Notes under the pieces: generated by a model | Told to the model about the DNA's origin: nothing | Databases searched by the model: none | What the model saw: the letters and a program-made list of their open reading frames with translations, nothing else | Assembly: GCA_030637135.1 (NCBI GenBank) | Contig: DAOVVO010000032.1 | Span: forward strand, 1-11,911 | Length of the DNA: 11,911 nt | Source: Nitrospirota bacterium | Lineage (GTDB): Bacteria; Nitrospirota; Thermodesulfovibrionia; UBA6902; BMS3Bbin08 | Direction: 5' to 3' | In this document: one piece after another, positions 1-6,319 of the stretch | How the letters are laid out: each line of letters opens with the position of its first letter | Position numbering within the stretch: the stretch's first letter is position 1 | Made by a program: the position numbers and the translations under genes

Positions 1-68
1 CAGGATGAAATGTCGTATGTTTGGAGGTAATTCAAAAATCACACTTTCATGAAGGAAGCAATTATAAA

Positions 69-105
69 AGGCAGTCAGACGGGGGGGAAGGAAGCCTGAC
101 TGCCT
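69..105. repeat. Perfect 10-bp inverted repeat with poly-G loop
   Basis: Positions 69-78 (aggcagtcag) pair perfectly with 96-105 (ctgactgcct). The 17-nt loop is purine-rich and contains a run of seven G followed by AAGGAAG. No T-run follows directly, so it is not a textbook terminator. It is followed within 10 nt by an imperfect inverted repeat of A and T runs (about 113-143, tatgaaaaa.. / ..tttttcata). The pair may form the transcript end of a gene outside the window or a structured leader. This is an inference from base pairing only. Confidence 0.5.
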
Positions 106-584
106 GTAGGGTTATGAAAAAAAGGAATTATCCTTTTTTCATAAAAAAGTTCAATGTAAAAATATTTGAAAAGGATTTGGCATTATTAGAAAACTGTTAG
201 TCCTTTCTTCTTTATATCGGATAGGTTCTACCTATAGCTTAGATAAAGCAAGAAAGGTACCAAGAAGGTAAGAAAAAACTTAATCTTTATTTTTTGTTAA
301 TAAATAGATAGTAAGGTAAAAGAAAGATGGAATTGGTCATTCAATAGAAAAAAATAAAGAGTGACATTGCACATGAATGTGTCATCTCAACTGTGACATT
401 TTGCTATTTTTATTTAAGTGTAAGGACCGTAAAGATTTTTTACTGTGCGTAGCTTTATAAATTCCAAAAGCAACTTTTACAAGGTGTAATGTTGCATTCT
501 GAGATAAGATTTAAAATAAGGACAAGAGGAAGAACTAAATAGAAAGCAGGGAATTTTCCTCTCTTGAGGACTTCACCTGTAGAA

Positions 585-616
585 ATAAACAAAAGGCTTG
601 GAATAACCAAGCCTTT
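585..616 (-). terminator. Rho-independent terminator (minus strand)
   Basis: Positions 592-601 (aaaggcttgg) and 607-616 (ccaagccttt) form a perfect 10-bp stem with a 5-nt loop. Read on the minus strand, the stem is followed by a T-rich tract (TTTTGTTTATTT). This is the classical intrinsic terminator form. It is the likely end of the transcript carrying the beta-propeller gene, about 325 nt downstream of that gene's stop codon. It leaves a long 3' segment that includes the 33-codon ORF at 653-754. Confidence 0.7.
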
Positions 617-942
617 AGCTGCGTAAAAAATATTACAATTACTCTCAAATTTCTATGCTAATTCATCTTCTTCAGGGGCAATCAACATGAGTAAGAGTCC
701 CTTCACTATATTCATGAGAAAACTCAGGGAGGTGTACGGACAACGGTTGTACATCCTGTTAATTACATAAAGAATACAGACATTAAAATAATTATTGATA
801 TACAAATCTTTCGCATTCGAGCTTTCCTTATATTTCTATAATCATTAGACATTCCAAAAAAGAAAAGGTTTAATTCCACATATTGCCCCACGTACGTTAT
901 AACATGCAGGACTTAGTGCTTCACGGGTAACAGAGAATAGTG

Positions 943-1935
943 CTAATGCACTGCTATCCCCCACGGTGAGCCGGAATAAGGGCTGTCGGGAGTAAGAGTC
1001 AGTTTCACCGTCCCGACAATCTTGTAATTTGTTGTATCAATAATTGAGACTGAAATATCTCCATGGTTTGCCACGTATGCCCTGTTATTTTCAGAATCGA
1101 CTGCTACACCAATAGGCTCTTTTCCAACATCAATCGATTGAATCACTTTGCCACTATCAGTATCAATAACCGACACGATATTTTCCTCTCTTCTTGTTAC
1201 ATATGCTTTATTTTTTGCAGAGTCTATCGCAATGTACCATGCAACTTTGCCAACTTTTATGGTGCCTATTTCCTTGTTGGCTTCAACATCTATAACTGAA
1301 ACTTCTCCTTTACCATGAATGGCTACATAAATTTTTTTCTTATCAGGGCCAACTGCAATACCTAATGGAGTGTCGCTAACCTTAATTGTCTCTATTATTT
1401 TATGTGTTTTGGTATCAACAACTGAAACTGTTTTATCAGTTGAATTGCTTACAAAGAGTTTATTATCGACAATTTTCAAATCAAATGGGCCAAAACCCAC
1501 TTCAATCTTACCTTTAACGGTATTCGTTTTGAGGTCAATAACAGAGAGAGTTTTATTTATGTTTTTTCCGTCTACAACATGCTCTGCATCACCAACATAT
1601 CCGGTTCCAGCAGCAGGATCGAGCGCTATGTGCATGGGACCGATACCAACCTTAATCTTCTTTAGTGTTGAATTACTGGCAAGTTCAATAACTGAAACAG
1701 AACTGTCACCCTCATGGGAATTAACAACATATGCCCTTTTTGTTAACGGGTCAATTGTTATTCCGGCAGGCCACATACCAACCCTTAGAGTGTTCACAAT
1801 CTCATTTTTTGAAGAATCAATGATTGAAACAGTATTGTTCCCGGGATTAGTCACATAGATTAACTTAGCTGAAGCCGTAACGCTGAAAGCAAAGATAAAT
1901 GCACAACTTACAATTACTAACAAGAACTTTTTCAT
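943..1935 (-). CDS. Secreted seven-bladed YVTN beta-propeller repeat protein
   Basis: The 330-aa product begins with a clear signal peptide (Lys-Lys, then a hydrophobic core, with probable cleavage after Ala-Ser-Ala near residue 23). The mature protein is therefore exported to the periplasm or outside. The rest is seven repeats of about 40 residues. Each has a Tyr-Val-x-Asn-like strand, a (V/I)SVID strand and a Val-Gly-x-x-P-x-x-I-A-(V/I) strand, as expected for a YVTN/NHL-type beta-propeller. The third repeat is longer, with an insert around VVDGKNIN. Such propellers usually mediate protein or surface binding, and some family members have enzymatic neighbours. No catalytic residues can be assigned here. 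The ATG at 1935 is preceded by AAGGAGGAAAGA, a strong ribosome site, and by a plausible promoter at 2017-2046. It appears to be a single-gene unit. Confidence 0.88.
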   Translation of the reverse strand: MKKFLLVIVSCAFIFAFSVTASAKLIYVTNPGNNTVSIIDSSKNEIVNTLRVGMWPAGITIDPLTKRAYVVNSHEGDSSVSVIELASNSTLKKIKVGIGPMHIALDPAAGTGYVGDAEHVVDGKNINKTLSVIDLKTNTVKGKIEVGFGPFDLKIVDNKLFVSNSTDKTVSVVDTKTHKIIETIKVSDTPLGIAVGPDKKKIYVAIHGKGEVSVIDVEANKEIGTIKVGKVAWYIAIDSAKNKAYVTRREENIVSVIDTDSGKVIQSIDVGKEPIGVAVDSENNRAYVANHGDISVSIIDTTNYKIVGTVKLTLTPDSPYSGSPWGIAVH

Positions 1936-2016
1936 TCTTTCCTCCTTACGATTTAGAATAATACTATTGAGGTTTATATGTTTTTACTGAATGATGTGCA
2001 ATGACACTGAGTCTAA

Positions 2017-2046
2017 ATTATATAACTGATTATCTGAAAAATCCAA
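2017..2046 (-). promoter_or_regulatory. Putative sigma70-type promoter for the beta-propeller gene
   Basis: On the minus strand a perfect TATAAT (plus coordinates 2017-2022) lies 18 nt from a weak -35 box TTGGAT (2041-2046). The start site would be near 2010, giving a 5' leader of about 75 nt. The region is AT-rich, so a chance match is possible. The position in front of a gene with a strong ribosome site supports it. Confidence 0.4.
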
Positions 2047-2074
2047 TGAAACAATTTATTTATATCTGGTTTTA

Positions 2075-2098
2075 ATCTACCACTACATCTACCACTAC
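2075..2098. repeat. Two tandem copies of a 12-bp unit
   Basis: The unit atctaccactac occurs twice in direct tandem at 2075-2086 and 2087-2098. It sits between the PhoU-like gene and the putative -35 box of the beta-propeller gene. It may be a regulator site or simple replication slippage. There is no further evidence. Confidence 0.6.
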
Positions 2099-2186
2099 AT
2101 TAAAATTAATGTTATATTAAAAAAAGCCTTAAATATTAATGGGTTTAACAATCGCAGTACATATGAACAGGATTGATTGTCTTTCA

Positions 2187-2783
2187 TCAGCCGGCAAGCT
2201 TTATCGCTATCTCCTTTGTATGCCATGCAATGTTTTTTATTGCGTCAAGCATTTTTATATAAAGTGATGATGCTACAGGTACACACTCACCCACTATTAA
2301 CCGATCTTCATGTAATGTGGCATACCCCGTTGCCATTTTCTCCACACTTGCCTGAGATTCCAGGATATACATTCTAAGGAAAGTGTTTCTGGCAAGTATT
2401 ATATCTGCTGTAGGTCTCAAGATTTCAATCAGTCGTTGAAGAAGGAATATCGTTTCATTAACAGCCTTGTCAGAGAAAAGGACATTTCCCCTGATTTTTT
2501 TATCTATAAGATTAGAAAGTTTATCTATGTTTTCCCACATCTTTAAGAGATGGACAGAAACTGAAATATACGGCTTCAAATCTAAATCATGCACAGCAGT
2601 TTCTGTTATCAACTTTTTAAGCTCAGCCTCTTCCCTCTTAATAACTTCGGTATCTATCTTACAATCTTCCAGAGGTAGCGATATGTTGTTAATGAATGCA
2701 ACCTGCATTGATGACATACAATCTTCAGCATAACTCACTACTTCATTCAAAGACTTTAATATATCCTTAATGTCTTCTCTCAT
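2187..2783 (-). CDS. PhoU-like helical domain protein
   Basis: The 198-aa protein has no signal peptide or membrane segment and looks entirely alpha-helical. Its pattern resembles PhoU-type three-helix bundles. One region (residues about 75-95, LLKMWENIDKLSNLI) and a second near the C-terminus (SSLYIKMLDAIKNIAWHTKEIA) resemble the repeated helices that carry the metal-binding E/D motif in PhoU and in the cytosolic domain of Na/phosphate cotransporters. The usual acidic ExxxD residues are mostly missing, so metal binding is doubtful. It lies 95 nt downstream of the ACR3-type permease on the same strand and is probably co-transcribed, perhaps as a regulator or partner of transport. A purine-rich AGAGAAG sequence precedes the ATG at 2783. 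The family call is by similarity of pattern only. Confidence 0.6.
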   Translation of the reverse strand: MREDIKDILKSLNEVVSYAEDCMSSMQVAFINNISLPLEDCKIDTEVIKREEAELKKLITETAVHDLDLKPYISVSVHLLKMWENIDKLSNLIDKKIRGNVLFSDKAVNETIFLLQRLIEILRPTADIILARNTFLRMYILESQASVEKMATGYATLHEDRLIVGECVPVASSLYIKMLDAIKNIAWHTKEIAIKLAG

Positions 2784-2878
2784 ATGTTGACTTCTCTTTT
2801 TATTTATGTTTTGGATGCAGAATCAGTGCTTAAAGACTCTCTTCACAGAGTAAAGCAAAGTATAAAAAGTGTCTGTAT

Positions 2879-3988
2879 TTACATATTCTTTTCTGTAACT
2901 GGAATTTTAATGCGATTACAGTAAGGCAAATCTAAACTGCACTCTTTAAACCAAAAACATGTTCTTTTTGCAAAAGCAACTAATACCAGCATTACAGGAA
3001 CTTCTATTAAAGGACCTACCACAGTGGCTAATGCAACGGTGGGGTTAAATGCAGTTATTGCAATAGCGATAGCAATCTCAAAGTCCCTTCCTGTAGAGTT
3101 AAACGCACACGCCACGGAATCCTCATAGTTAAGTCCCAATCTGCGGCTTACAAGATAAACTATACCAAATATTGACCAGAAAAATATTGTCATTGGTATA
3201 GCCATTTGAATGATGATACCGGGGCTATCCAATATGAGGTCACCCTTCAAAGTAAACATAACGATAAGTGTGAAAAGAAGACCAATAATTGCAAGAGAAT
3301 GCAGATATGGCTTTGCTTTATTAAAACGTTCTTCTCCATATTTTTGAACTCCAATTTTACGGGTTAAAAAACCTGCCAAAAGTGGTAATCCAAGATAAAG
3401 GACTACACTTTCACCGACTAATAGGACATCAAATCCTACTTTTCCTAAGAGCAATTTGGCATATACAGGGATAAGGAGCATTTGCATAATCGAGTTAATT
3501 GCAACAAGAACAAGGGCTAAGGCATTGTTCCCCTGTGCCAAAAAAGTAAAAACAATTACCATCGCAATGCATGGAGCTAAACCATATAGTACAAGTCCTG
3601 TATGAAGGTCAGAACCACTCTGCAAGAACGTATTAGCAAGTAGTAGCATCCAGAAAGGAGCAATTAAGAAATTAAAAAATAAAACGATAAAAAGTTGTTT
3701 TGGTGAACGAATAGCCCTGCCGAGGTCTTCTACCCGTACATTTGTCATGGCAGGATATATCATAAGAAAAAGACCAGCCACTATACCAAGAGCCAGAGTA
3801 TTTGGAAGTGTAAACTGATAACCGCCTTTAAAAACAGATTTAATTGCCTCAATAGGGGGAGTCAGTTCAAAATCAGAAATACTATATAATTTCCCAATAA
3901 GTATTCCTATCGCCATACTGATAACAACAAAAAGGGGCAATAATCGGAAATCTTGAATTTTTTCAATAAATCTTTTTCTTTGTTTCAT
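2879..3988 (-). CDS. acr3: ACR3-family arsenite efflux permease (BART/BASS superfamily)
   Basis: The 369-aa integral membrane protein has about ten hydrophobic segments, the usual length and topology for ACR3 (arsenical-resistance protein 3). These exchangers expel As(III), and often Sb(III), across the inner membrane. Diagnostic residues are present: Cys140 in GLAPCIAMVIVF matches the essential Cys of ACR3, N297/R301/E304 lie in the conserved FNSTGRDFEIAIA segment, and Glu329 sits in GPLIEVPVM. Another Cys is at 294. The cytoplasmic tail is unusual in holding three further cysteines (344, 350, 357). The ATG at 3988 follows AGGAAAAGGT. A putative promoter lies at 4088-4096. The PhoU-like gene follows. 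No arsR, arsC or arsenite ATPase gene is in the window, so arsenic resistance is inferred from the permease alone. Transport of another substrate by a BASS-type carrier is the alternative. Confidence 0.85.
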   Translation of the reverse strand: MKQRKRFIEKIQDFRLLPLFVVISMAIGILIGKLYSISDFELTPPIEAIKSVFKGGYQFTLPNTLALGIVAGLFLMIYPAMTNVRVEDLGRAIRSPKQLFIVLFFNFLIAPFWMLLLANTFLQSGSDLHTGLVLYGLAPCIAMVIVFTFLAQGNNALALVLVAINSIMQMLLIPVYAKLLLGKVGFDVLLVGESVVLYLGLPLLAGFLTRKIGVQKYGEERFNKAKPYLHSLAIIGLLFTLIVMFTLKGDLILDSPGIIIQMAIPMTIFFWSIFGIVYLVSRRLGLNYEDSVACAFNSTGRDFEIAIAIAITAFNPTVALATVVGPLIEVPVMLVLVAFAKRTCFWFKECSLDLPYCNRIKIPVTEKNM

Positions 3989-4087
3989 ACCTTTTCCTAA
4001 AAGATCTTAAAGATAATCACAGATACTTTGTTCATCTGCAAAACAGCTTATTTATGTATCTATTGCTTTCCAGATGTAGCCTGCATA

Positions 4088-4096
4088 ATTATAGCA
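4088..4096 (-). promoter_or_regulatory. Putative extended -10 promoter for acr3
   Basis: On the minus strand the sequence TGCTATAAT is a perfect extended -10 element (TGnTATAAT). No good -35 box is needed for this class and none is obvious. Transcription would begin near 4081 and leave a leader of about 90 nt before the acr3 ATG. The leader contains the inverted repeat CAGAT/ATCTG, which could be an operator or a small hairpin. Confidence 0.4.
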
Positions 4097-4197
4097 GATT
4101 TTGTTTATGAAGATTACAAGAAAAAGTTCTCGGTATCTCATACATACACGTTGATTTTATTGAAGAGAAAAGGTTTTGATATTTGTTTCTGGCATTG

Positions 4198-4404
4198 CTA
4201 CCAAAATAATGAGAGAATAGAATCAATGTCAGACTTAAGGCGGTTAAATTTACACCAAATAACCATGCAATCCTCTGAACGATAGCAATAACCGTCTTTT
4301 ACCACTACATGGATATTAATACCTGTTCTTTGACGGTAAGGACAGGGGATATGAAGCTTTCCCGTTGCTATTGAGTAGTTCTTTTGTAAAAATCTATCCT
4401 TCAC
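4198..4404 (-). CDS. Possible small Cys-rich protein (68 aa)
   Basis: This is a minus-strand ORF of 68 codons starting at GTG 4404. The family is not recognised. It contains four cysteines in the central part (CPYR, then YCYRSEDC, then IWC), a spacing that could bind a metal, followed by a charged helix-like tail ending in LSLFW. In favour of a real gene are the clustered cysteines, a strand shared with its neighbours, and the lack of a better candidate here. Against it, the ribosome site is poor: AGGA lies about 13 nt upstream of the GTG, and an in-frame stop is only six codons before the start. It is 209 nt upstream of acr3. Confidence 0.4.
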   Translation of the reverse strand: MKDRFLQKNYSIATGKLHIPCPYRQRTGINIHVVVKDGYCYRSEDCMVIWCKFNRLKSDIDSILSLFW

Positions 4405-4708
4405 AATATTATTGTATTCCTATTTATAGACTATTGCAAAGTGCTTAACAGCATCCCTCGTATTATGATTTATCCCTTCGTATATGCCCATATTATTTCT
4501 CAAGAGGTCAGTGAGCGAGGGTATCACCAATTGAATTCAACCAACATTCCTTGAAACCGGTTTTGAGTCCTAAACTCCTCAGACAACCTGGGGCATTTTT
4601 TCTTTATATTTTAAAATGGAGCAGAGAAAATGAAAGGGGAAAAAACTTTCCTTATGCTTCACATCATCCTTTAAAATAATTCGTGTCAGTTTTTTTCAGA
4701 GAAAATTT
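4405..4708. other. Intergenic region with palindromes and a plus-strand terminator
   Basis: There is no credible protein gene in these 304 bases. Features seen are two perfect 10-bp palindromes (ttgaattcaa at 4531-4540 and aaaccggttt at 4554-4563), a distant pairing of CCCTCG (about 4455) with CGAGGG (about 4516), and a plus-strand hairpin with T-run at 4577-4606. Together they could form a small structured RNA on the plus strand, opposite to all neighbouring genes. Confidence 0.4.
4577..4606 (+). terminator. Plus-strand rho-independent terminator-like hairpin
   Basis: CCTCAG (4577-4582) pairs with CTGGGG (4588-4593), with one G-U pair and the loop acaac. It is followed by CATTTTTTCTTT on the plus strand. 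No plus-strand gene precedes it. It may end a non-coding RNA starting near 4435, or be a chance structure. The stem is only 6 bp. Confidence 0.4.
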
Positions 4709-4960
4709 CTATATCTTCTGCGGTTTGCAGAGCTCGGTCTTTTTCGCTGCAACCCGTCCGCAGGCATCGCAGAAATATGACATTTTTCTTATCTTTGGCT
4801 TACAAACATGTCTCGGGTTCCCTACCACTGCACCGCAGTATTCACATGTGTATGATTTTTCGAGAACAGCAGGTGTGCATAAATGTCCCTTTGAGGTTGT
4901 CACTACACCACATGTTGAACAAACGTATTTTTTCCTTTTAGAACTTTTTTTCTTTGCCAT
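4709..4960 (-). CDS. Small protein with three tandem CxxC zinc-knuckle-like repeats
   Basis: The 83-aa protein starts with a Lys/Arg-rich tail (AKKKSSKRKK) and then has three copies of a unit of about 24 residues: aromatic-x-Cys-x-x-Cys-Gly-x-Val, about six residues, then His-x-Cys-x-Pro. Copy 1 (residues about 12-30) and copy 2 (about 37-55) have a complete CxxC...HxC set for Zn binding. Copy 3 (about 62-80) has Glu in place of the His (TELC). The basic tail suggests nucleic-acid or protein binding. The family is not named here with certainty. The ATG at 4960 is preceded by AGGAGGAAGGGGGAGA, a very strong ribosome site. It is the last gene of the korAB block, 44 nt after the ferritin-like gene. 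A role as a small metal-dependent regulator or iron-sulfur-related accessory protein is inference only. Confidence 0.8.
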   Translation of the reverse strand: MAKKKSSKRKKYVCSTCGVVTTSKGHLCTPAVLEKSYTCEYCGAVVGNPRHVCKPKIRKMSYFCDACGRVAAKKTELCKPQKI

Positions 4961-5004
4961 TCTCCCCCTTCCTCCTCATTTAAAAATATTTCTATGACGA
5001 AATT

Positions 5005-5445
5005 TTATGTAACCCTTGCGGTAACTTTGAACTTCAGTTCATTTATCTGTTTAGCAAGTTTTGCATGCTTCTTTTCGTCCTCAAGTATAAGACGCAGCAA
5101 TTGTTGTACCATCGAATCACGGCTCATCGCAATTGCCTTATGTGCTGTCGTGATAGATGTTTTCTCATAGGTGATATGCTTGTCTAGGAGGTCTGATACG
5201 CCTTTCAGGTCATCAGGTGTAAGCACAAGTGCTTTCTTGGTCATGCTGTCAGTTATCAGTTTAATAATTGCCTTATGTTTTGCTGAATCATTTTTTATAG
5301 CGGTAACGAACGTTTTGATAATCGGGTTTTTTGTCTTTCTCCCTATGTTTGAACAACTTCTTATAGTGTAATCTTCAAGTTTTGCCCATTTTTTTAGCAG
5401 GTCAAGCATCTTCTCGTCCCGTGCCTGTGCTTTTTTAAGAGCCAT
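5005..5445 (-). CDS. Ferritin-like (rubrerythrin-type) four-helix protein
   Basis: The 146-aa all-helical protein without signal peptide has carboxylate and histidine spacing of the ferritin-like di-iron fold: Glu24 in KLEDY, Asp53-x3-His57 in NDSAKH, Glu94 in ITYEKT, and Glu122/Glu124...His127 in LEDEKKHAKL. The second helix carries DSAKH in place of the usual ExxH, so the iron site may be altered. No rubredoxin domain is present. The likely role is iron handling or peroxide reduction in the cytoplasm. It lies 22 nt downstream of korB and is probably co-transcribed with it. The ATG follows AAAGGGGGTTATACC. The call rests on helix pattern and motif spacing. Confidence 0.7.
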   Translation of the reverse strand: MALKKAQARDEKMLDLLKKWAKLEDYTIRSCSNIGRKTKNPIIKTFVTAIKNDSAKHKAIIKLITDSMTKKALVLTPDDLKGVSDLLDKHITYEKTSITTAHKAIAMSRDSMVQQLLRLILEDEKKHAKLAKQINELKFKVTARVT

Positions 5446-5467
5446 GGTATAACCCCCTTTTCAAAGA

Positions 5468-6319
5468 TTAATAAAACTCTTTCTGAGTAGCTTGCAATTT
5501 TGAAGGGTCAAAGGACTGCCTTACAAGGGGCTTATCTTTAATCATCGGTATCCTCTCTTCTAATGTCTCTCGATGGTTTCTGTAAATTATCCCGATGGGA
5601 ATACGTTTCCCCCATTCAAGTGCCTTCTTGAATGCCCCTGTTCTATCTTCGGGATCATATTCAGACTCTAAGTGATAGACCCTCTCGTTATACCATTCAA
5701 AGGTGTTGACCTTGTTAAACGTCACACAGGGCTGCAGGATATCAACCAGAGAAAATCCTTTATGATGTACAGCCTCTTTTATCAAACCCTTTAAATGCTC
5801 GCCATCACCTGAAAACCCCCGTGCCACAAAACCGCAGTCAAGCGCAATTGCCAGCGCAATCGGATTTAACTGCTCGGAAAGCACGCCAAAAGGCTGGTTT
5901 TTTGTCTTCATACCTTCCATACTTGTCGGAGATGCCTGTCCTTTTGTAAGGCCGTATATCTGGTTGTCATGAACGAAGAGTTTTACACTGATATTTCGTC
6001 TGATTGCGTGGATCAGATGGTTTCCACCTTCACCATAGCAGTCTCCGTCCCCGGCGACAGCTACAACAAGCATGTCATGGTTTGAAAGTTTTATTCCTGT
6101 AGCAACAGGAAGTGTCCTTCCGTGAAGCCCGTTAAAGGTATTACATTTAATATAATGCGGGAATTTACCTGCCTGACCTATTCCAGAGACAACGGTAATC
6201 TGATGCGGCTCTATGTCCATCTCAATCATGGCATCTTTAAATACCTTGAGTATTCCAAAGTTTCCACATCCCGGGCACCACGCAGGGTGTTGCCCTCTAT
6301 AATCCGGTAATGTAGCCAT
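5468..6319 (-). CDS. korB: 2-oxoacid:ferredoxin oxidoreductase, beta (TPP-binding) subunit
   Basis: The 283-aa beta subunit pairs with the upstream gamma-alpha fusion to oxidise a 2-oxoacid (2-oxoglutarate is the usual substrate of this type) with CoA, passing two electrons to ferredoxin. Visible motifs are HPAWCPGCG (Cys15, Cys18), HGRTLPVATGIK, the thiamine-diphosphate/Mg motif GDGD at 91-94 with the following GGNHLIHAIRRN, YGLTKGQASPTS, and Cys198 in LQPC. In many KorB proteins the third cluster cysteine sits in SGIGC. Here that position is Gln49 (SGIGQAGKFP) and a cysteine appears at 59. The ATG at 6319 follows AGGAGAATTGG and overlaps the end of korA by 23 nt, so translation is probably coupled. 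Length is normal. Another 2-oxoacid, such as pyruvate or a branched-chain acid, cannot be excluded. Confidence 0.92.
   Translation of the reverse strand: MATLPDYRGQHPAWCPGCGNFGILKVFKDAMIEMDIEPHQITVVSGIGQAGKFPHYIKCNTFNGLHGRTLPVATGIKLSNHDMLVVAVAGDGDCYGEGGNHLIHAIRRNISVKLFVHDNQIYGLTKGQASPTSMEGMKTKNQPFGVLSEQLNPIALAIALDCGFVARGFSGDGEHLKGLIKEAVHHKGFSLVDILQPCVTFNKVNTFEWYNERVYHLESEYDPEDRTGAFKKALEWGKRIPIGIIYRNHRETLEERIPMIKDKPLVRQSFDPSKLQATQKEFY

Larger units (their letters stand above)
1..942. other. Long intergenic region with hairpins, no convincing gene
   Basis: There is no long ORF on either strand. The stretch is AT-rich and holds several structured elements, listed separately: a 10-bp hairpin at 69-105, an A/T-rich inverted repeat at about 113-143, and a minus-strand terminator at 585-616. 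Two very small ORFs exist. One is a 28-codon plus-strand ORF from the ATG at 115, starting inside the A/T inverted repeat and without a good ribosome site. The other is a 33-codon minus-strand ORF at 653-754, ending 36 nt before the terminator. Neither has a convincing Shine-Dalgarno sequence. Three TGACA/TGTCA-type half sites lie at 361-400 and could be an operator, but no gene is placed to use them. Confidence 0.6.

Noticed and set aside
361..374. GTGACATTGCACAT, matching 13 of 14 bases in inverted orientation at 1994-2007 near the beta-propeller promoter
   Set aside because: A 13/14 match between two sites is expected several times by chance in 12 kb of AT-rich DNA, and there is no gene beside the first copy. 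Not enough to call an operator.
1370..1858. 162-aa plus-strand ORF opposite the beta-propeller gene
   Set aside because: It is the antisense frame of a clear repeat protein. It has no ribosome site, and its Ser/Thr/Leu-rich composition is that of a shadow frame.
4683..4997. 104-aa plus-strand ORF over the zinc-repeat gene
   Set aside because: It mirrors the CxxC-repeat gene, which has a strong ribosome site and clear periodic motifs. The plus-strand frame has neither.
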